Source: Mucilaginibacter sp. (lineage in GTDB: Bacteria; Bacteroidota; Bacteroidia; Sphingobacteriales; Sphingobacteriaceae). From it: 64,000 nt of DNA. The notes beneath the pieces were generated by a model, which was not told the DNA's origin, did not search any database, and worked only from the letters and a program-made list of their open reading frames with translations. Positions 28,024 to 37,466 of the stretch are shown piece by piece. The stretch's first letter is position 1. Every line of letters begins with the position of its first letter. The translations under genes and the position numbers were made by a program. Location: NCBI GenBank assembly GCA_030445275.1, contig JAUCSE010000105.1, positions 1 to 64,000 on the forward strand, in the 5' to 3' direction.

Positions 28024-29436
28024 ATGAATAAAAAACTGGTACAAAACCTTTCGGCCAACACATTGCAGCTAGTGGTTAACCAGTTGTTTGGGGTACTGAT
28101 GTTTTATGTGCTGTCAGTAAGTTTTGATAAAAACAATTTCGGACTTGTTAACCTGGCTTTAACCGTAGTGTTCACTGCATTTAACATCCTTTCTTTTGGC
28201 ATTGACCAGGTGGTAGTTAAAAAGGTTGCACATGGCGATGATGCACGCGCTGTATTATCTCTTTATACTTTTCATGTAGTTTTTACCGGGTTATTGTTTT
28301 ACGGAGTTTTATTGTTGGGTAAAGTGTTTTTCGCAAACCACGATCTGCTTTACAAATTGATATTATTTATTGGTGCAGGTAAGTTCATGATCTTTCTTTC
28401 AACGCCGCTAAAACAAATAGCGGGTGGTATAGAAAAGTTTAAGCTACTGGCATATATGCTCATCGTTTCCAACGTTGTCAGGGGTTCTGCCTTAGTTATA
28501 CTTGCGGCTTTTCATTTGATGAGCCTTAATAATATCGTGTGGATTTTTATAGCCGGCGATACCTTAGAGCTGGTGGTTTCCATTTACCTGTTTAATAAGT
28601 ACATCAGCATCCCGATAACACCCAGATGGAATAAAGCAGAATATAGCCAGTTGCTACGCCAGTCACTACCGCAGGTTGGCGTGGTACTCATTACATCGGC
28701 GCTCGCCCGGTTTGATTGGTTGTTTATAGGGTTTATGGTTTCGGCAGTAAAACTGGCCGAATACAGCTTTGCCTATAAAGTATTTGAAATCTCTACCTTA
28801 CCATTATTGGCCATTGCTCCATTATTGATACCCCGGTTTACCAGGTTGTTTAAAAATGAGAGTTACAATATCGATAACCTGAAACTGATTATAAGGGCAG
28901 AAATGATCATAGCCGCCTTTACCGGTCTGCTATTAAATATGTGTTGGAATCCGGTTATTGATCTGGTTACCGGGGGTAAATACGGTGCAATAAATACCAG
29001 TACTATATTTATACTGTCGCTGTGTCTACCATTCTTATATATAATGAACTTTTTTTGGACAATTTATTTTGTACAAAACAGGTTGAAAACCATCCTCCAT
29101 ATATTCCTGATCACTTTTGGAGTGAATATAATTGGTGATTTAATACTGATTCCTTTTTTTAAAAATGAAGGTGCTGCCATAGCTTTTTTAGCTTCGTGCA
29201 TTATACAAGCTGTATTATTTACCGCAAAGAATAAGATTGGTGAACTTAACAGCGCCCTTTTTACCTTGATTAAATGCACTTTTTGTGCCTTAATGAGTGG
29301 ATTGCTGTCAAAAATGGCATTTCATAATCTGTTAATATCCATGGTTACATCTATTATCTTTTACTTTTTACTACTCTTACTTACCCGACAAATAAGTTCG
29401 CGCGATCATAAATATTTCAGCAAAATATGGAATTAA
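28024..29436 (+). CDS. Polysaccharide flippase (Wzx-like, MOP superfamily)
   Basis: Integral membrane protein of 470 residues with about 12-14 hydrophobic helices, of the oligosaccharide flippase type. It starts NKKLVQNLSANTLQLVVNQLFGVLMFYVLS, the usual N-terminal helix, and shows the QVGVVLITSALARFDWLFIGFMVS segment seen in this superfamily. It would flip the lipid-linked repeat unit made by the adjacent glycosyltransferases to the periplasmic face. It is inside the operon and is followed after 79 bases by a Wzy-like gene. Confidence 0.9.
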   Translation: MNKKLVQNLSANTLQLVVNQLFGVLMFYVLSVSFDKNNFGLVNLALTVVFTAFNILSFGIDQVVVKKVAHGDDARAVLSLYTFHVVFTGLLFYGVLLLGKVFFANHDLLYKLILFIGAGKFMIFLSTPLKQIAGGIEKFKLLAYMLIVSNVVRGSALVILAAFHLMSLNNIVWIFIAGDTLELVVSIYLFNKYISIPITPRWNKAEYSQLLRQSLPQVGVVLITSALARFDWLFIGFMVSAVKLAEYSFAYKVFEISTLPLLAIAPLLIPRFTRLFKNESYNIDNLKLIIRAEMIIAAFTGLLLNMCWNPVIDLVTGGKYGAINTSTIFILSLCLPFLYIMNFFWTIYFVQNRLKTILHIFLITFGVNIIGDLILIPFFKNEGAAIAFLASCIIQAVLFTAKNKIGELNSALFTLIKCTFCALMSGLLSKMAFHNLLISMVTSIIFYFLLLLLTRQISSRDHKYFSKIWN

Positions 29437-29515
29437 TGAAATAATAAATATTCCCGGTTTACACAGGCAACCAATCCCATTTTTGGGTCGTAATGATTGT
29501 AAAGATATCCGGAGA

Positions 29516-31189
29516 ATGTTGATTAGATCAGTGACTTTTTACTTCGATAAAATAAAAAATAAGGTAGATTGGAAACTCCTCCTATTCCTGCTTTTATTTT
29601 TAAATGTAAAACTGGCCATAAAAATTCCGGTCATCATTTTTTTTAGCTTATGGCAGTTCAATTTTAAATTGGGGCTTAGTTTTAAAAACTCGCGCCTGCC
29701 GCTTTTTTATATTGCTGTTATAGCTATAGGCATCATTAATTGGTTTATCTATAAAAACTACACCTCTGTTAATTATAACATTCTGCTATTAACGGGCACT
29801 TTATTTTGGCTTGTATGCATACTGGCCATACACCAGATTAAACTGGCTGTTGATCATAATACGCCGGCAATTATTCACCAAACAATAATTGCTTTTTTCA
29901 TTATTAATACACTGTTATCATTGGGCACTCTTGCCATCATTATTTTAAAAGTTCATAGTATCAACCCCTATACTTATCAGGGACAATACCAGAAATACTT
30001 TATCAGTACTGGCGATTATATAAAAGGAATTACGTTTGATACTTCCATAACCAATGCTATACTTAATGCTTTGGGTGTAATCTATTTTCTGGTCAGGAAA
30101 AACGCGGTTATGCTTTTGGTATGTATGGCTATATTATTGCTTACCGGCAGCAACTTTATTAACCTGATCCTGCTGCCTATACTGTTGATTATGTTTGTTT
30201 TTAAAACAGACCGTTATCAAAAAAGCCTTATTGTGATATGCCTGGCTTTTCTTGGTGTTTTTATGGCCAAAATATCGCCTCAGAACAATTGGTATGCAGA
30301 GAATACTTTAAAACCATTTTTTCATCATAAGGATATAAATGCAAAACCAATCCCTGTTCCTACAGCTATAAATATACCAATTACGTTAAGGCCAGATAGT
30401 ACTTTAAATCCAGAGGAACGCAAACAAAAAATAGCCACCTTATACCTTGATAGTGTGAGCAGGTTATTATCGATTATAAGAAGTAAAAAGAACCGTTTAA
30501 AGCTGAGTAAAGATGTTTATGTAGTTAACGGTGGGCGCATTGCCATTCAGGAACCAGACATAAACGGGGCATCTTATCAAAGTATAAAAGTTACGCCTCC
30601 TGAACAAATGTTAATGGTTCAGTTTATCCGTACGCATAAAAATTCATTACCCATATCTGGTAATGGCAATTATGCCACCACGCTGCCGGGAAAGGCCACT
30701 GGTTTTTTACAAACTTTAAACTTCTTAAAAAGACATCCAAATAAGGTTGTTACTGGTATCGGTATGGGTAATTTTTCATCAAAACTTGCCTTTAGAGCAG
30801 CCGGACTCGGTTTTGTTGGTAACTACCCCGCTAAATATGTTTATATCAATCATGATTTTCTGGTGAATCACCTGGATCTCTATCTCAATTTTTTTAGCAA
30901 ATGGTCGGGCTTACATTCATTAACCAATAGTCCATTTTCGGTGTACGACCAATTAATTGCCGAATATGGACTGATCGGTCTTATTGCTTTCCTGATCTGG
31001 TACCTGGGCTTTTTTGCAAAACACTACAAAAAATTAACCTATGGTATACCCATTTTATTTTTAATGATGCTTGTTTTATTTACTGATTACTGGTTTGAAC
31101 AGCTATCTGTAATGGTGTTTTTTGAATTGCTTTTATTACTCAATATAAAAGAAGCCCAGACTCCTAAACCCCTCCAAAATGAATTTTGA
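29516..31189 (+). CDS. Wzy/O-antigen ligase-like membrane protein
   Basis: Polytopic membrane protein of 557 residues from the ATG at 29516, preceded by GGAG; an earlier TTG at 29483 is less likely. About seven to eight helices in the first 260 residues are followed by a large hydrophilic periplasmic loop (about 265-470) and a few C-terminal helices with the YDQLIAEYGLIGLIAFLIWY segment typical of Wzy polymerases and ligases. No family name is certain. With the flippase before it and glycosyltransferases after it, a polymerase of the repeat unit is the best guess. It overlaps the next gene by 11 bases. Confidence 0.7.
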   Translation: MLIRSVTFYFDKIKNKVDWKLLLFLLLFLNVKLAIKIPVIIFFSLWQFNFKLGLSFKNSRLPLFYIAVIAIGIINWFIYKNYTSVNYNILLLTGTLFWLVCILAIHQIKLAVDHNTPAIIHQTIIAFFIINTLLSLGTLAIIILKVHSINPYTYQGQYQKYFISTGDYIKGITFDTSITNAILNALGVIYFLVRKNAVMLLVCMAILLLTGSNFINLILLPILLIMFVFKTDRYQKSLIVICLAFLGVFMAKISPQNNWYAENTLKPFFHHKDINAKPIPVPTAINIPITLRPDSTLNPEERKQKIATLYLDSVSRLLSIIRSKKNRLKLSKDVYVVNGGRIAIQEPDINGASYQSIKVTPPEQMLMVQFIRTHKNSLPISGNGNYATTLPGKATGFLQTLNFLKRHPNKVVTGIGMGNFSSKLAFRAAGLGFVGNYPAKYVYINHDFLVNHLDLYLNFFSKWSGLHSLTNSPFSVYDQLIAEYGLIGLIAFLIWYLGFFAKHYKKLTYGIPILFLMMLVLFTDYWFEQLSVMVFFELLLLLNIKEAQTPKPLQNEF

Positions 31190-32147
31190 TGTTCCTAAGA
31201 TAACGGTTTTAATGCCGGCTTATAATGCCGGTAAATATATTGGGGAGGCTATTGAATCGGTCCTGCAGCAATCATTTACTGATTTTGAGTTACTGATTGT
31301 TAATGATGGCTCAACTGACGATACTGCAGACGTGATCCGCTCATTTTATGACCCGAGAATTGTAATGATATACCAGGATAATAAAGGGGTGTCCCTGGCG
31401 CTGAATAAAGGTTTAAAATATGCACGTGCCCCCTACATAGCGCGCTTTGATGCTGATGATGTATGCCATACAGAAAGACTGCAGTTACAATATGATTTTA
31501 TGATCAACAACCCTGAGTACAGTATCGTGGGTTCGGCGGCTGATTATATGGATATGGAGGGTAATTACCTCTTTACGTCTGTCCCTCCCGCGTTTAATAA
31601 CGAGGAGATACAGCAATTAAAATATACGGTTTGCCCGTTCATCCACTCCACTGTGTTTTATAAAAAAGACATGATCCTTAAAACCGGGGGCTATAACGAG
31701 CATGCATATACCTTTGAAGATCACTTTTTGTGGGTAAATATCCTGAAAGATCAGAAAGCCTGCAACTTTGAGCAACCGCTTATAAAATTAAGACTAAATC
31801 CGGAGTCGATCACTATTGATGAGAAATGGCGACCGCGCAAGTTCTTAGAAATTAAATACACTACACTCAAAAATCGCAGCATTACTGCCCAGGAAGGTTC
31901 ACAGCTTGCCGAGATTGGTGAAAAACAGTACTCTCCAAAAATTAAGCAGGGTTCCTACTATGCGCTATGTGCTAAGAAGTTATTAATCAATAGTTATCAA
32001 CCACAAAAGGCACGTTTACATGCTACAAGGGCAATCAGTGTATCGCCACTCAGACTGGACAATTACCTGCTATATACGGTAAGTTATCTGCCGGAGAGCT
32101 TGATCAACTGGTTGCATAAAATTAGTTCGGGGAGGTCATCACAATGA
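31179..32147 (+). CDS. Family 2 glycosyltransferase
   Basis: Inverting GT-A glycosyltransferase of 322 residues. It shows ITVLMPAYNAGKYIGEAIESVLQQSF, LLIVNDGSTDDT, and the DXD-type ARFDADDVCHTERL, followed by KTGGYNEHAYTFEDHFLW, the acceptor-side ED motif of this family. No membrane helix is evident, so it works at the inner face of the inner membrane. It overlaps the neighbouring genes by 11 bases upstream and 4 bases downstream, a sign of tight co-translation with the Wzy-like and GT4 genes. The sugar transferred is unknown. Confidence 0.92.
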   Translation: MNFDVPKITVLMPAYNAGKYIGEAIESVLQQSFTDFELLIVNDGSTDDTADVIRSFYDPRIVMIYQDNKGVSLALNKGLKYARAPYIARFDADDVCHTERLQLQYDFMINNPEYSIVGSAADYMDMEGNYLFTSVPPAFNNEEIQQLKYTVCPFIHSTVFYKKDMILKTGGYNEHAYTFEDHFLWVNILKDQKACNFEQPLIKLRLNPESITIDEKWRPRKFLEIKYTTLKNRSITAQEGSQLAEIGEKQYSPKIKQGSYYALCAKKLLINSYQPQKARLHATRAISVSPLRLDNYLLYTVSYLPESLINWLHKISSGRSSQ

Positions 32148-33289
32148 TTAAAGTAGCATTTATTACCCGATCAACAATTTATACGGTACCCGGCGGAGAT
32201 ACTGTTCAGGCGGTACAAACGGCGCGTCATCTTACTCAAATGGGTATAAGCGCTGAAATAAAGCTGTCGAATGAAATTATTCATTACCAAAATTACGACC
32301 TGTTACATTTCTTTAATTTAACCCGTCCGGCTGATATATTGCATCATAGCCAAAAAGCCGGTGTGCCCTATGTAATATCTACTATTTTATGCAATTATGG
32401 CGAGTATGATAAATATCACCGCAAGGGGGCCGGGCGACTTTTACGCTACCTATCAACCGATACTATTGAGTACATTAAGTCAATAGCAAGATATCTGCTT
32501 GGGCGTGACAGCCTGGCAAGTCCATCATATGCCTGGTTAGGGCAGCGCAAAAGCATTAAAAATATTCTGAGCCGTGCGGCCATGATATTGCCCAATTCTG
32601 CGTCGGAATATCGGAGGGTAGTTGAATCCTATCAGCATAAAGTAAATCACCTGGTTGTACCTAACGGAGCCGATCAACATATGTTTCAGTATGATGCTTC
32701 GATAAAGAAGGACGAAATGCTGGTTGTTTGCGCAGCACGGATAGAGGGGATAAAAAATCAGCTAAACTTGATACGTGCCTTGAATAACACGCCATACCGT
32801 TTATTGCTTATTGGCACACACGCACCTAATCAATTGGCTTACTACCAGGAATGCCGCAGTATAGCTGCGGATAACATCAGCTTTATTGACCAGGTACCCC
32901 AGCATGAACTGATCAAGTATTATCGGAAAGCGAAAGTACATATACTACCCAGCTGGTTTGAAACCACAGGGCTTAGCTCAATTGAAGCTGCCCTGATGGG
33001 TTGCAATATTGTTACCAGTGATAAAGGGGATGTACGTGAATATTTTGCCGATGATGCTTTTTACTGCGATCCATCATCACCTCAAAGCATTCTTGCTGCG
33101 ATAAAAAAGGCAAGCACAGCAACATATAACGAAAACTTAAGGCATCGGATACTAAGCAAATACACCTGGGAACGGGCTGCATCACAAACATTAATAGCCT
33201 ATCAGACAGTGTTAAAGCATGAAACGGTGTTTAGCATAGAGCCTTATGAATATTTAAAATATGAAAGAGTTATTGCTAATCAACGATAG
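32144..33289 (+). CDS. Family 4 glycosyltransferase
   Basis: Retaining GT-B glycosyltransferase of 381 residues. The N-terminal domain has the glycine-rich STIYTVPGGDTVQAVQTARHL; the C-terminal donor-binding domain has VVCAARIEGIKNQ, then FETTGLSSIEAALMGCNIVTSDKGDVREYF containing the EX7E-like pattern. Its last codons overlap the start of the ligase-like gene by 29 bases. It presumably adds one sugar of the repeat unit. Donor and acceptor cannot be told from sequence. Confidence 0.9.
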   Translation: MIKVAFITRSTIYTVPGGDTVQAVQTARHLTQMGISAEIKLSNEIIHYQNYDLLHFFNLTRPADILHHSQKAGVPYVISTILCNYGEYDKYHRKGAGRLLRYLSTDTIEYIKSIARYLLGRDSLASPSYAWLGQRKSIKNILSRAAMILPNSASEYRRVVESYQHKVNHLVVPNGADQHMFQYDASIKKDEMLVVCAARIEGIKNQLNLIRALNNTPYRLLLIGTHAPNQLAYYQECRSIAADNISFIDQVPQHELIKYYRKAKVHILPSWFETTGLSSIEAALMGCNIVTSDKGDVREYFADDAFYCDPSSPQSILAAIKKASTATYNENLRHRILSKYTWERAASQTLIAYQTVLKHETVFSIEPYEYLKYERVIANQR

Positions 33290-34583
33290 TAAGGCTAATA
33301 AAATAAGCTATTACCATATAGTGCTGCTAATGGCAAGTTTGCCGTTCGACCTTTTCTACAGCCATATCATACTCATCAGCTTTGCGCTGCACACATTTAT
33401 TCATTTAAAAAAAGAAAAGTTACGGTCGCTACTTTCCTCAAAACTACTGGTACTGCCGTCAGTGCTGTATATATCCATAATAGCAACTGTTTATACCTTA
33501 AATCTTCCAGCAGCTTTTACAGAATGGACACTCCGGATACCGGTATTGCTATTTCCGGTGCTTTTTTCGTTTAATGATCTTGACCTTAAAAAATACAGAT
33601 CAAAGCTTCTTTTAATTTTTTCGCTGGTATGTACCGCTACCGTTTGTTACCTATATGCAGATGCTCTTATTACCATAAGACATTATCATCTGCCCATAAG
33701 AGCTCTGTTTAGTGAAAGTTTCACCAATCACAACTTTGCTCAGCCTATTAATATACATGCTACCTTTTTTTCTTTTCAATTGGTTATAGCAGTAGTTAAT
33801 ATCCTGTATGTGTTGATGAAGAGATCTGTTTCACGCTCATTAAGTGTATTCTATGCACTTTGCTGTTTTATATTGATATGCAGCATAATCCAATTGAGCT
33901 CAAAATCAATCTTATTTATCTTATTTATGGTAGTTAATATTATACTTCCTTATTATCTGCTAACCGGTAGAAGCAGGCAAAAATTCATATTAACGGGATT
34001 TTCTATTTCGGCTCTGGTTGTGATTGTTGTTTTAAGCCTGTCTACTTTCAGAGAACGTTATGTAACACTTTTTAAGGATGATCTGTCGACCGACAAAACC
34101 GAGCCCAGAAATTCTGACACCCGGTTGGAGCGTTGGCGTGTAGCAGCAGAGCGAATAAAAGCCAGGCCATTATTAGGTTATGGATCAGGTTCTGAAATAG
34201 GTTTATTAAAAGATGATTTTTATAATGCCAAACTGTACAGCTCCTACCTGCATGGTTTAAACGCTCATAACGAGTATATAAGCATGCTCATCAAATCAGG
34301 TATATGGGGGCTGCTCATTTATTTGCTCACACTGATTTATGGTTTTAAAGCTTGTATCAAGAAAAAAGATGTGGTGTTTACCGGTTTTATGCTGGTGATA
34401 GCGATTGTATCTTTTTCTGAAAATATACTTGATGTAGATAAAGGGGTAATGTTTTATAGCTTTTTCTTTTCTTTCTTTATTTTCTCAAATACTGCAAGTG
34501 AAGAAGTTATTACCGGTAAAACAAAGCCCGATGATTATTTAAGTTCAATGGCAACCAACCCCTTACCGGTTACGTCATACTAA
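33261..34583 (+). CDS. O-antigen ligase/polymerase family membrane protein
   Basis: Polytopic protein of 440 residues with about 10-12 helices and the Wzy_C/WaaL-type signature in the periplasmic loop: RLERWRVAAERIKARPLLGYGSG followed by HGLNAHNEYISMLIKSGIWGLLIYL. This HxxHNxY...G.G pattern is characteristic of the O-antigen ligase superfamily, which joins or polymerises undecaprenol-linked glycans. It is the second such protein in the operon, so one may be the polymerase and the other the ligase. It begins within the preceding GT4 gene (29-base overlap). Confidence 0.88.
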   Translation: MKELLLINDSKANKISYYHIVLLMASLPFDLFYSHIILISFALHTFIHLKKEKLRSLLSSKLLVLPSVLYISIIATVYTLNLPAAFTEWTLRIPVLLFPVLFSFNDLDLKKYRSKLLLIFSLVCTATVCYLYADALITIRHYHLPIRALFSESFTNHNFAQPINIHATFFSFQLVIAVVNILYVLMKRSVSRSLSVFYALCCFILICSIIQLSSKSILFILFMVVNIILPYYLLTGRSRQKFILTGFSISALVVIVVLSLSTFRERYVTLFKDDLSTDKTEPRNSDTRLERWRVAAERIKARPLLGYGSGSEIGLLKDDFYNAKLYSSYLHGLNAHNEYISMLIKSGIWGLLIYLLTLIYGFKACIKKKDVVFTGFMLVIAIVSFSENILDVDKGVMFYSFFFSFFIFSNTASEEVITGKTKPDDYLSSMATNPLPVTSY

Positions 34584-34609
34584 TACAAACGCATTAAACT
34601 ATCAGCACC

Positions 34610-35530
34610 TTGGCAGAGATCAAAAAAAACATATTAGCAGCGCTGGCCTACTTTGATGTATTCAATTACCCGCTTACAAGAGAAGAAATATGCTTGTTTT
34701 TACCAGTAAAATATGATGTTGATCTATTTGATTTAGCCGTAGTTTGCCTGGTAAGCAACAGACAGATATACCGTTTTGATAAGTTTTATACTTTAAAAAA
34801 TGATCCTTACCTCATACAACGTAGAAACGAAGGGAACCAGAAGGCTTTTGAAATGATAAAAACGGCCAGAAGAGTTGGTGATATTTTGATCAAATTCCCA
34901 TATGTACGGGGTATTGCCATTTCGGGTTCACTATCCAAAAATTATGCTGACGATGAGTCTGACATTGACCTGTTCATTATTACTGCCCCTGAGCGCCTGT
35001 GGATTGCCCGTACGCTGATGCACGGCCTCAAAAAGCTTACGTTTTTGATTAACAGGGAGCATTATTTCTGCATGAACTATTATATAGATGAGCAACAGCT
35101 GGAAATTGCCGAAAAGAACATCTATACCGCCACTGAGGTTGTTACGCTGATACCCATACAGGGAGATACTACATTTGCTGATTTTTTTAATGCCAATGCC
35201 TGGACACGCGATTATTTGCCCAACCATATTATGCGCGTATCTGCCGCAAAACCGATCAAAAAAACTGCTTTAAAAAGTTTTGTGGAATGGCTGCTTAATA
35301 ATCGTTTTGGCGATAAGCTGGATAACTTTTTATTAAAAATAACAGCCGGCAGATGGGAGCAAAAAACCAAACAAAATAAACGCACCAATCATGGCATACT
35401 AATGGCTATGGCTGCCGGTAAACATTACTCCAAACCCGATCCTAAAAACTTTCAGTTTAAAATGGTAAGCCGTTACGAAACCAGGGTAGCGCAATTATTG
35501 GTAGAAAATCATCATAGCATTGCTAATTGA
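34610..35530 (+). CDS. Nucleotidyltransferase-fold protein
   Basis: A 306-residue protein with a minimal nucleotidyltransferase core: AISGSLSKNYADDESDIDLFIIT, which has the GS helix and the DxD metal-binding residues (about 105-126). The N-terminal ~90 residues resemble a winged-helix segment (LAALAYFDVFNYPLTREEI...). The start is a TTG at 34610 because no suitable ATG is in frame. It ends the plus-strand polysaccharide operon, 26 bases after the ligase-like gene, and its partner or substrate is unknown. It could modify a tRNA, a protein or a sugar precursor; the fold alone does not say. Confidence 0.75.
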   Translation: MAEIKKNILAALAYFDVFNYPLTREEICLFLPVKYDVDLFDLAVVCLVSNRQIYRFDKFYTLKNDPYLIQRRNEGNQKAFEMIKTARRVGDILIKFPYVRGIAISGSLSKNYADDESDIDLFIITAPERLWIARTLMHGLKKLTFLINREHYFCMNYYIDEQQLEIAEKNIYTATEVVTLIPIQGDTTFADFFNANAWTRDYLPNHIMRVSAAKPIKKTALKSFVEWLLNNRFGDKLDNFLLKITAGRWEQKTKQNKRTNHGILMAMAAGKHYSKPDPKNFQFKMVSRYETRVAQLLVENHHSIAN

Positions 35531-35544
35531 GTGATAGTTGTTAA

Positions 35545-36525
35545 TTAATTCATCGCTAATTGTGCACCTGCCTTATTAGTAGCAACCGGGCTCACTTTTC
35601 CTTCTACATGAATTTTAATAAGGCTCGCATGTGCCATATTTAAAGTTTTACCTGGAGTTATCTGCAGGTAATGTTTAAAATAACTATCCATTATTGCCTT
35701 GGAAAGACGTATATAACTTTTTTCCGATCCATCCATAAATGGGATGAGTGGTTTTCCATAATGCATCTCCCCTTTATCATCAACATACATGCTAAATGAG
35801 TAGTAAAAATTCTCGTATGCCTTGTTGATCGTAATACTATAAGTAGGATTGAAATAATCATCAGAAGTGTCAAAATTATTCAAGATATCCCCCTCAGCCT
35901 TCCATTTGTTCACTTTTACAGCAGGGCTTTTACTAACTAAAACCACGGGTTGCCTGGCGGCAAAAGCCTTTTCGTAGTCGAAATTAGCCTGATTTACCAA
36001 TGATTTGATAAACAAGCTATCTTTGCGACTTGATTGCCGGAGTGTTGCAATATCAGTATGCAATACGTTTTGAATATAATTATTAGCGTAAAAGGTCATA
36101 TACACTCCTGCTCCCGTAATATCTACTGAATCGGCCTCCGATCTCAGGGTCTCCAGCACCAGACTATCCTTACTCATCTTTCTTAATTTTAACCATGTTC
36201 CGATCGTATTAAAAACAGAATCATAACCCCGGGTAAGCGGAAAGTTAAAGAAGGCTTTTCTGTCATAACTGTAAATACTTACCGAATCATCCGAAACAAA
36301 TTCTAGTTTCCATTGGGGTTCTAACTGAAAACCATACTCATTAAAGGAAAGACCGTTTTTCTGGCGGCGACTGATCTCGGAATAACTGATCCCCTCTACA
36401 GATTTAAATGATATCAGGTCTTTTTCGCCACCGTGTTTGATTACCGGAGCGGGTTTACAGCCTGTGTATATTAAGGCAAAGATCAATAAACATATCAGCC
36501 CCAGGTTTGCAGGTTTCCTTTTCAT
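35545..36525 (-). CDS. Lipoprotein of unknown function
   Basis: A 326-residue lipoprotein with a signal peptide ending in the lipobox IYTGC at about Cys23, followed by KPAPVIKHGGEKD. I do not recognise a family. The mature part is mixed alpha/beta with many polar residues, and a late segment reading HASLIKIHVEGKV has a faint resemblance to the C-terminal end of TonB-like energy-transducer domains, but that is weak. It faces the polysaccharide operon convergently with only 14 bases between, and follows the methyltransferase/radical SAM operon after a 116-base gap. Confidence 0.7.
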   Translation of the reverse strand: MKRKPANLGLICLLIFALIYTGCKPAPVIKHGGEKDLISFKSVEGISYSEISRRQKNGLSFNEYGFQLEPQWKLEFVSDDSVSIYSYDRKAFFNFPLTRGYDSVFNTIGTWLKLRKMSKDSLVLETLRSEADSVDITGAGVYMTFYANNYIQNVLHTDIATLRQSSRKDSLFIKSLVNQANFDYEKAFAARQPVVLVSKSPAVKVNKWKAEGDILNNFDTSDDYFNPTYSITINKAYENFYYSFSMYVDDKGEMHYGKPLIPFMDGSEKSYIRLSKAIMDSYFKHYLQITPGKTLNMAHASLIKIHVEGKVSPVATNKAGAQLAMN

Positions 36526-36641
36526 AGTCAGAAGTTTATACTAAAGGTAATTAATATTATCTTTTGCTGTACAACACTTTGCTACAAATAGTTGATATTT
36601 TCAAGTTAAGACCAATACTACAGGTATGCTGAAGCAGTTTT

Positions 36642-37466
36642 TTAAACTACCCGCTTCTTTTCTAAGGTGATAATAAAGTAATCGCCCATGTATTTCCATG
36701 GCCACTTATCTTTCCATTTATCTTCCTTATTTTTTAGGAATTGATAAGCTTTGGGGTGTTTTTCGGCGAAATCTTCTATATAGGATGGAGGTACCAGGGT
36801 ACACAGCCCCTCTAATCCAACAACTTTATATGATTGCTGTAATGTATTGATGATGAATGGTGGGTTGTAGTAATAACACTTAAAGTAAGCGCCTTCAATA
36901 TGGGCAGCCCTCCCTTTGCTGCTAAAAAACCTTCGGAAAGCGGTTTTGAATTTACCTTTAAAAACAAGCAGGGTTTCCCATAAACAAAACCCAGGGATAA
37001 TAACCAGGGTTACTTTCCCGCCCGGCTTAAGCAAAGCATCAAATGAAAGCAATACCTTATCCAGTTCACTGGTGCAGTTGAGGCCACCAAAATTGGAAAA
37101 TATATGATCAAACGGCCCCTGATTCTGCAGCTGTTCAAGTTGGGTAAAAGAGCAGGTTTCATAGCTAATGCGATCGCGATAGACTTCTGTTTTTTGCTGT
37201 AATACCGCTTGCATACCGGTTGAAATATCTGTTGCATGAACCCGGTGACCAGCTTTGGCAAAAAATATGGCATCTTCGCCGGTACCACTGTTCAGTTCCA
37301 GTATATTGCTGTCTGGTGCAAGGCGCTGCAAAACATGTTGCCTTACTCTTGTCCGTTTATAATTGATAATGGTATCGCCCGAATAAATATCATCAAACAC
37401 AACAGACTGCCGGGTAAATGCAGTTGATGCATCGGCTTCATTATTTGTTATGCTGATATTAGTCAT
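36642..37466 (-). CDS. SAM-dependent methyltransferase (class I)
   Basis: A 274-residue class I methyltransferase. Motif I is ILELNSGTGEDAIFFAKAG (SAM-binding, about 55-74), with an acidic residue VHATDIS in motif II (about 78-84). Post-I segments include DHIFSNFGGLNC and KPGGKVTLVIIPG. The C-terminal third is variable and carries the acceptor specificity. The gene overlaps the stop of the upstream radical SAM gene by 4 bases and is last in a tight minus-strand operon of two methyltransferases and three radical SAM enzymes. Confidence 0.9.
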   Translation of the reverse strand: MTNISITNNEADASTAFTRQSVVFDDIYSGDTIINYKRTRVRQHVLQRLAPDSNILELNSGTGEDAIFFAKAGHRVHATDISTGMQAVLQQKTEVYRDRISYETCSFTQLEQLQNQGPFDHIFSNFGGLNCTSELDKVLLSFDALLKPGGKVTLVIIPGFCLWETLLVFKGKFKTAFRRFFSSKGRAAHIEGAYFKCYYYNPPFIINTLQQSYKVVGLEGLCTLVPPSYIEDFAEKHPKAYQFLKNKEDKWKDKWPWKYMGDYFIITLEKKRVV

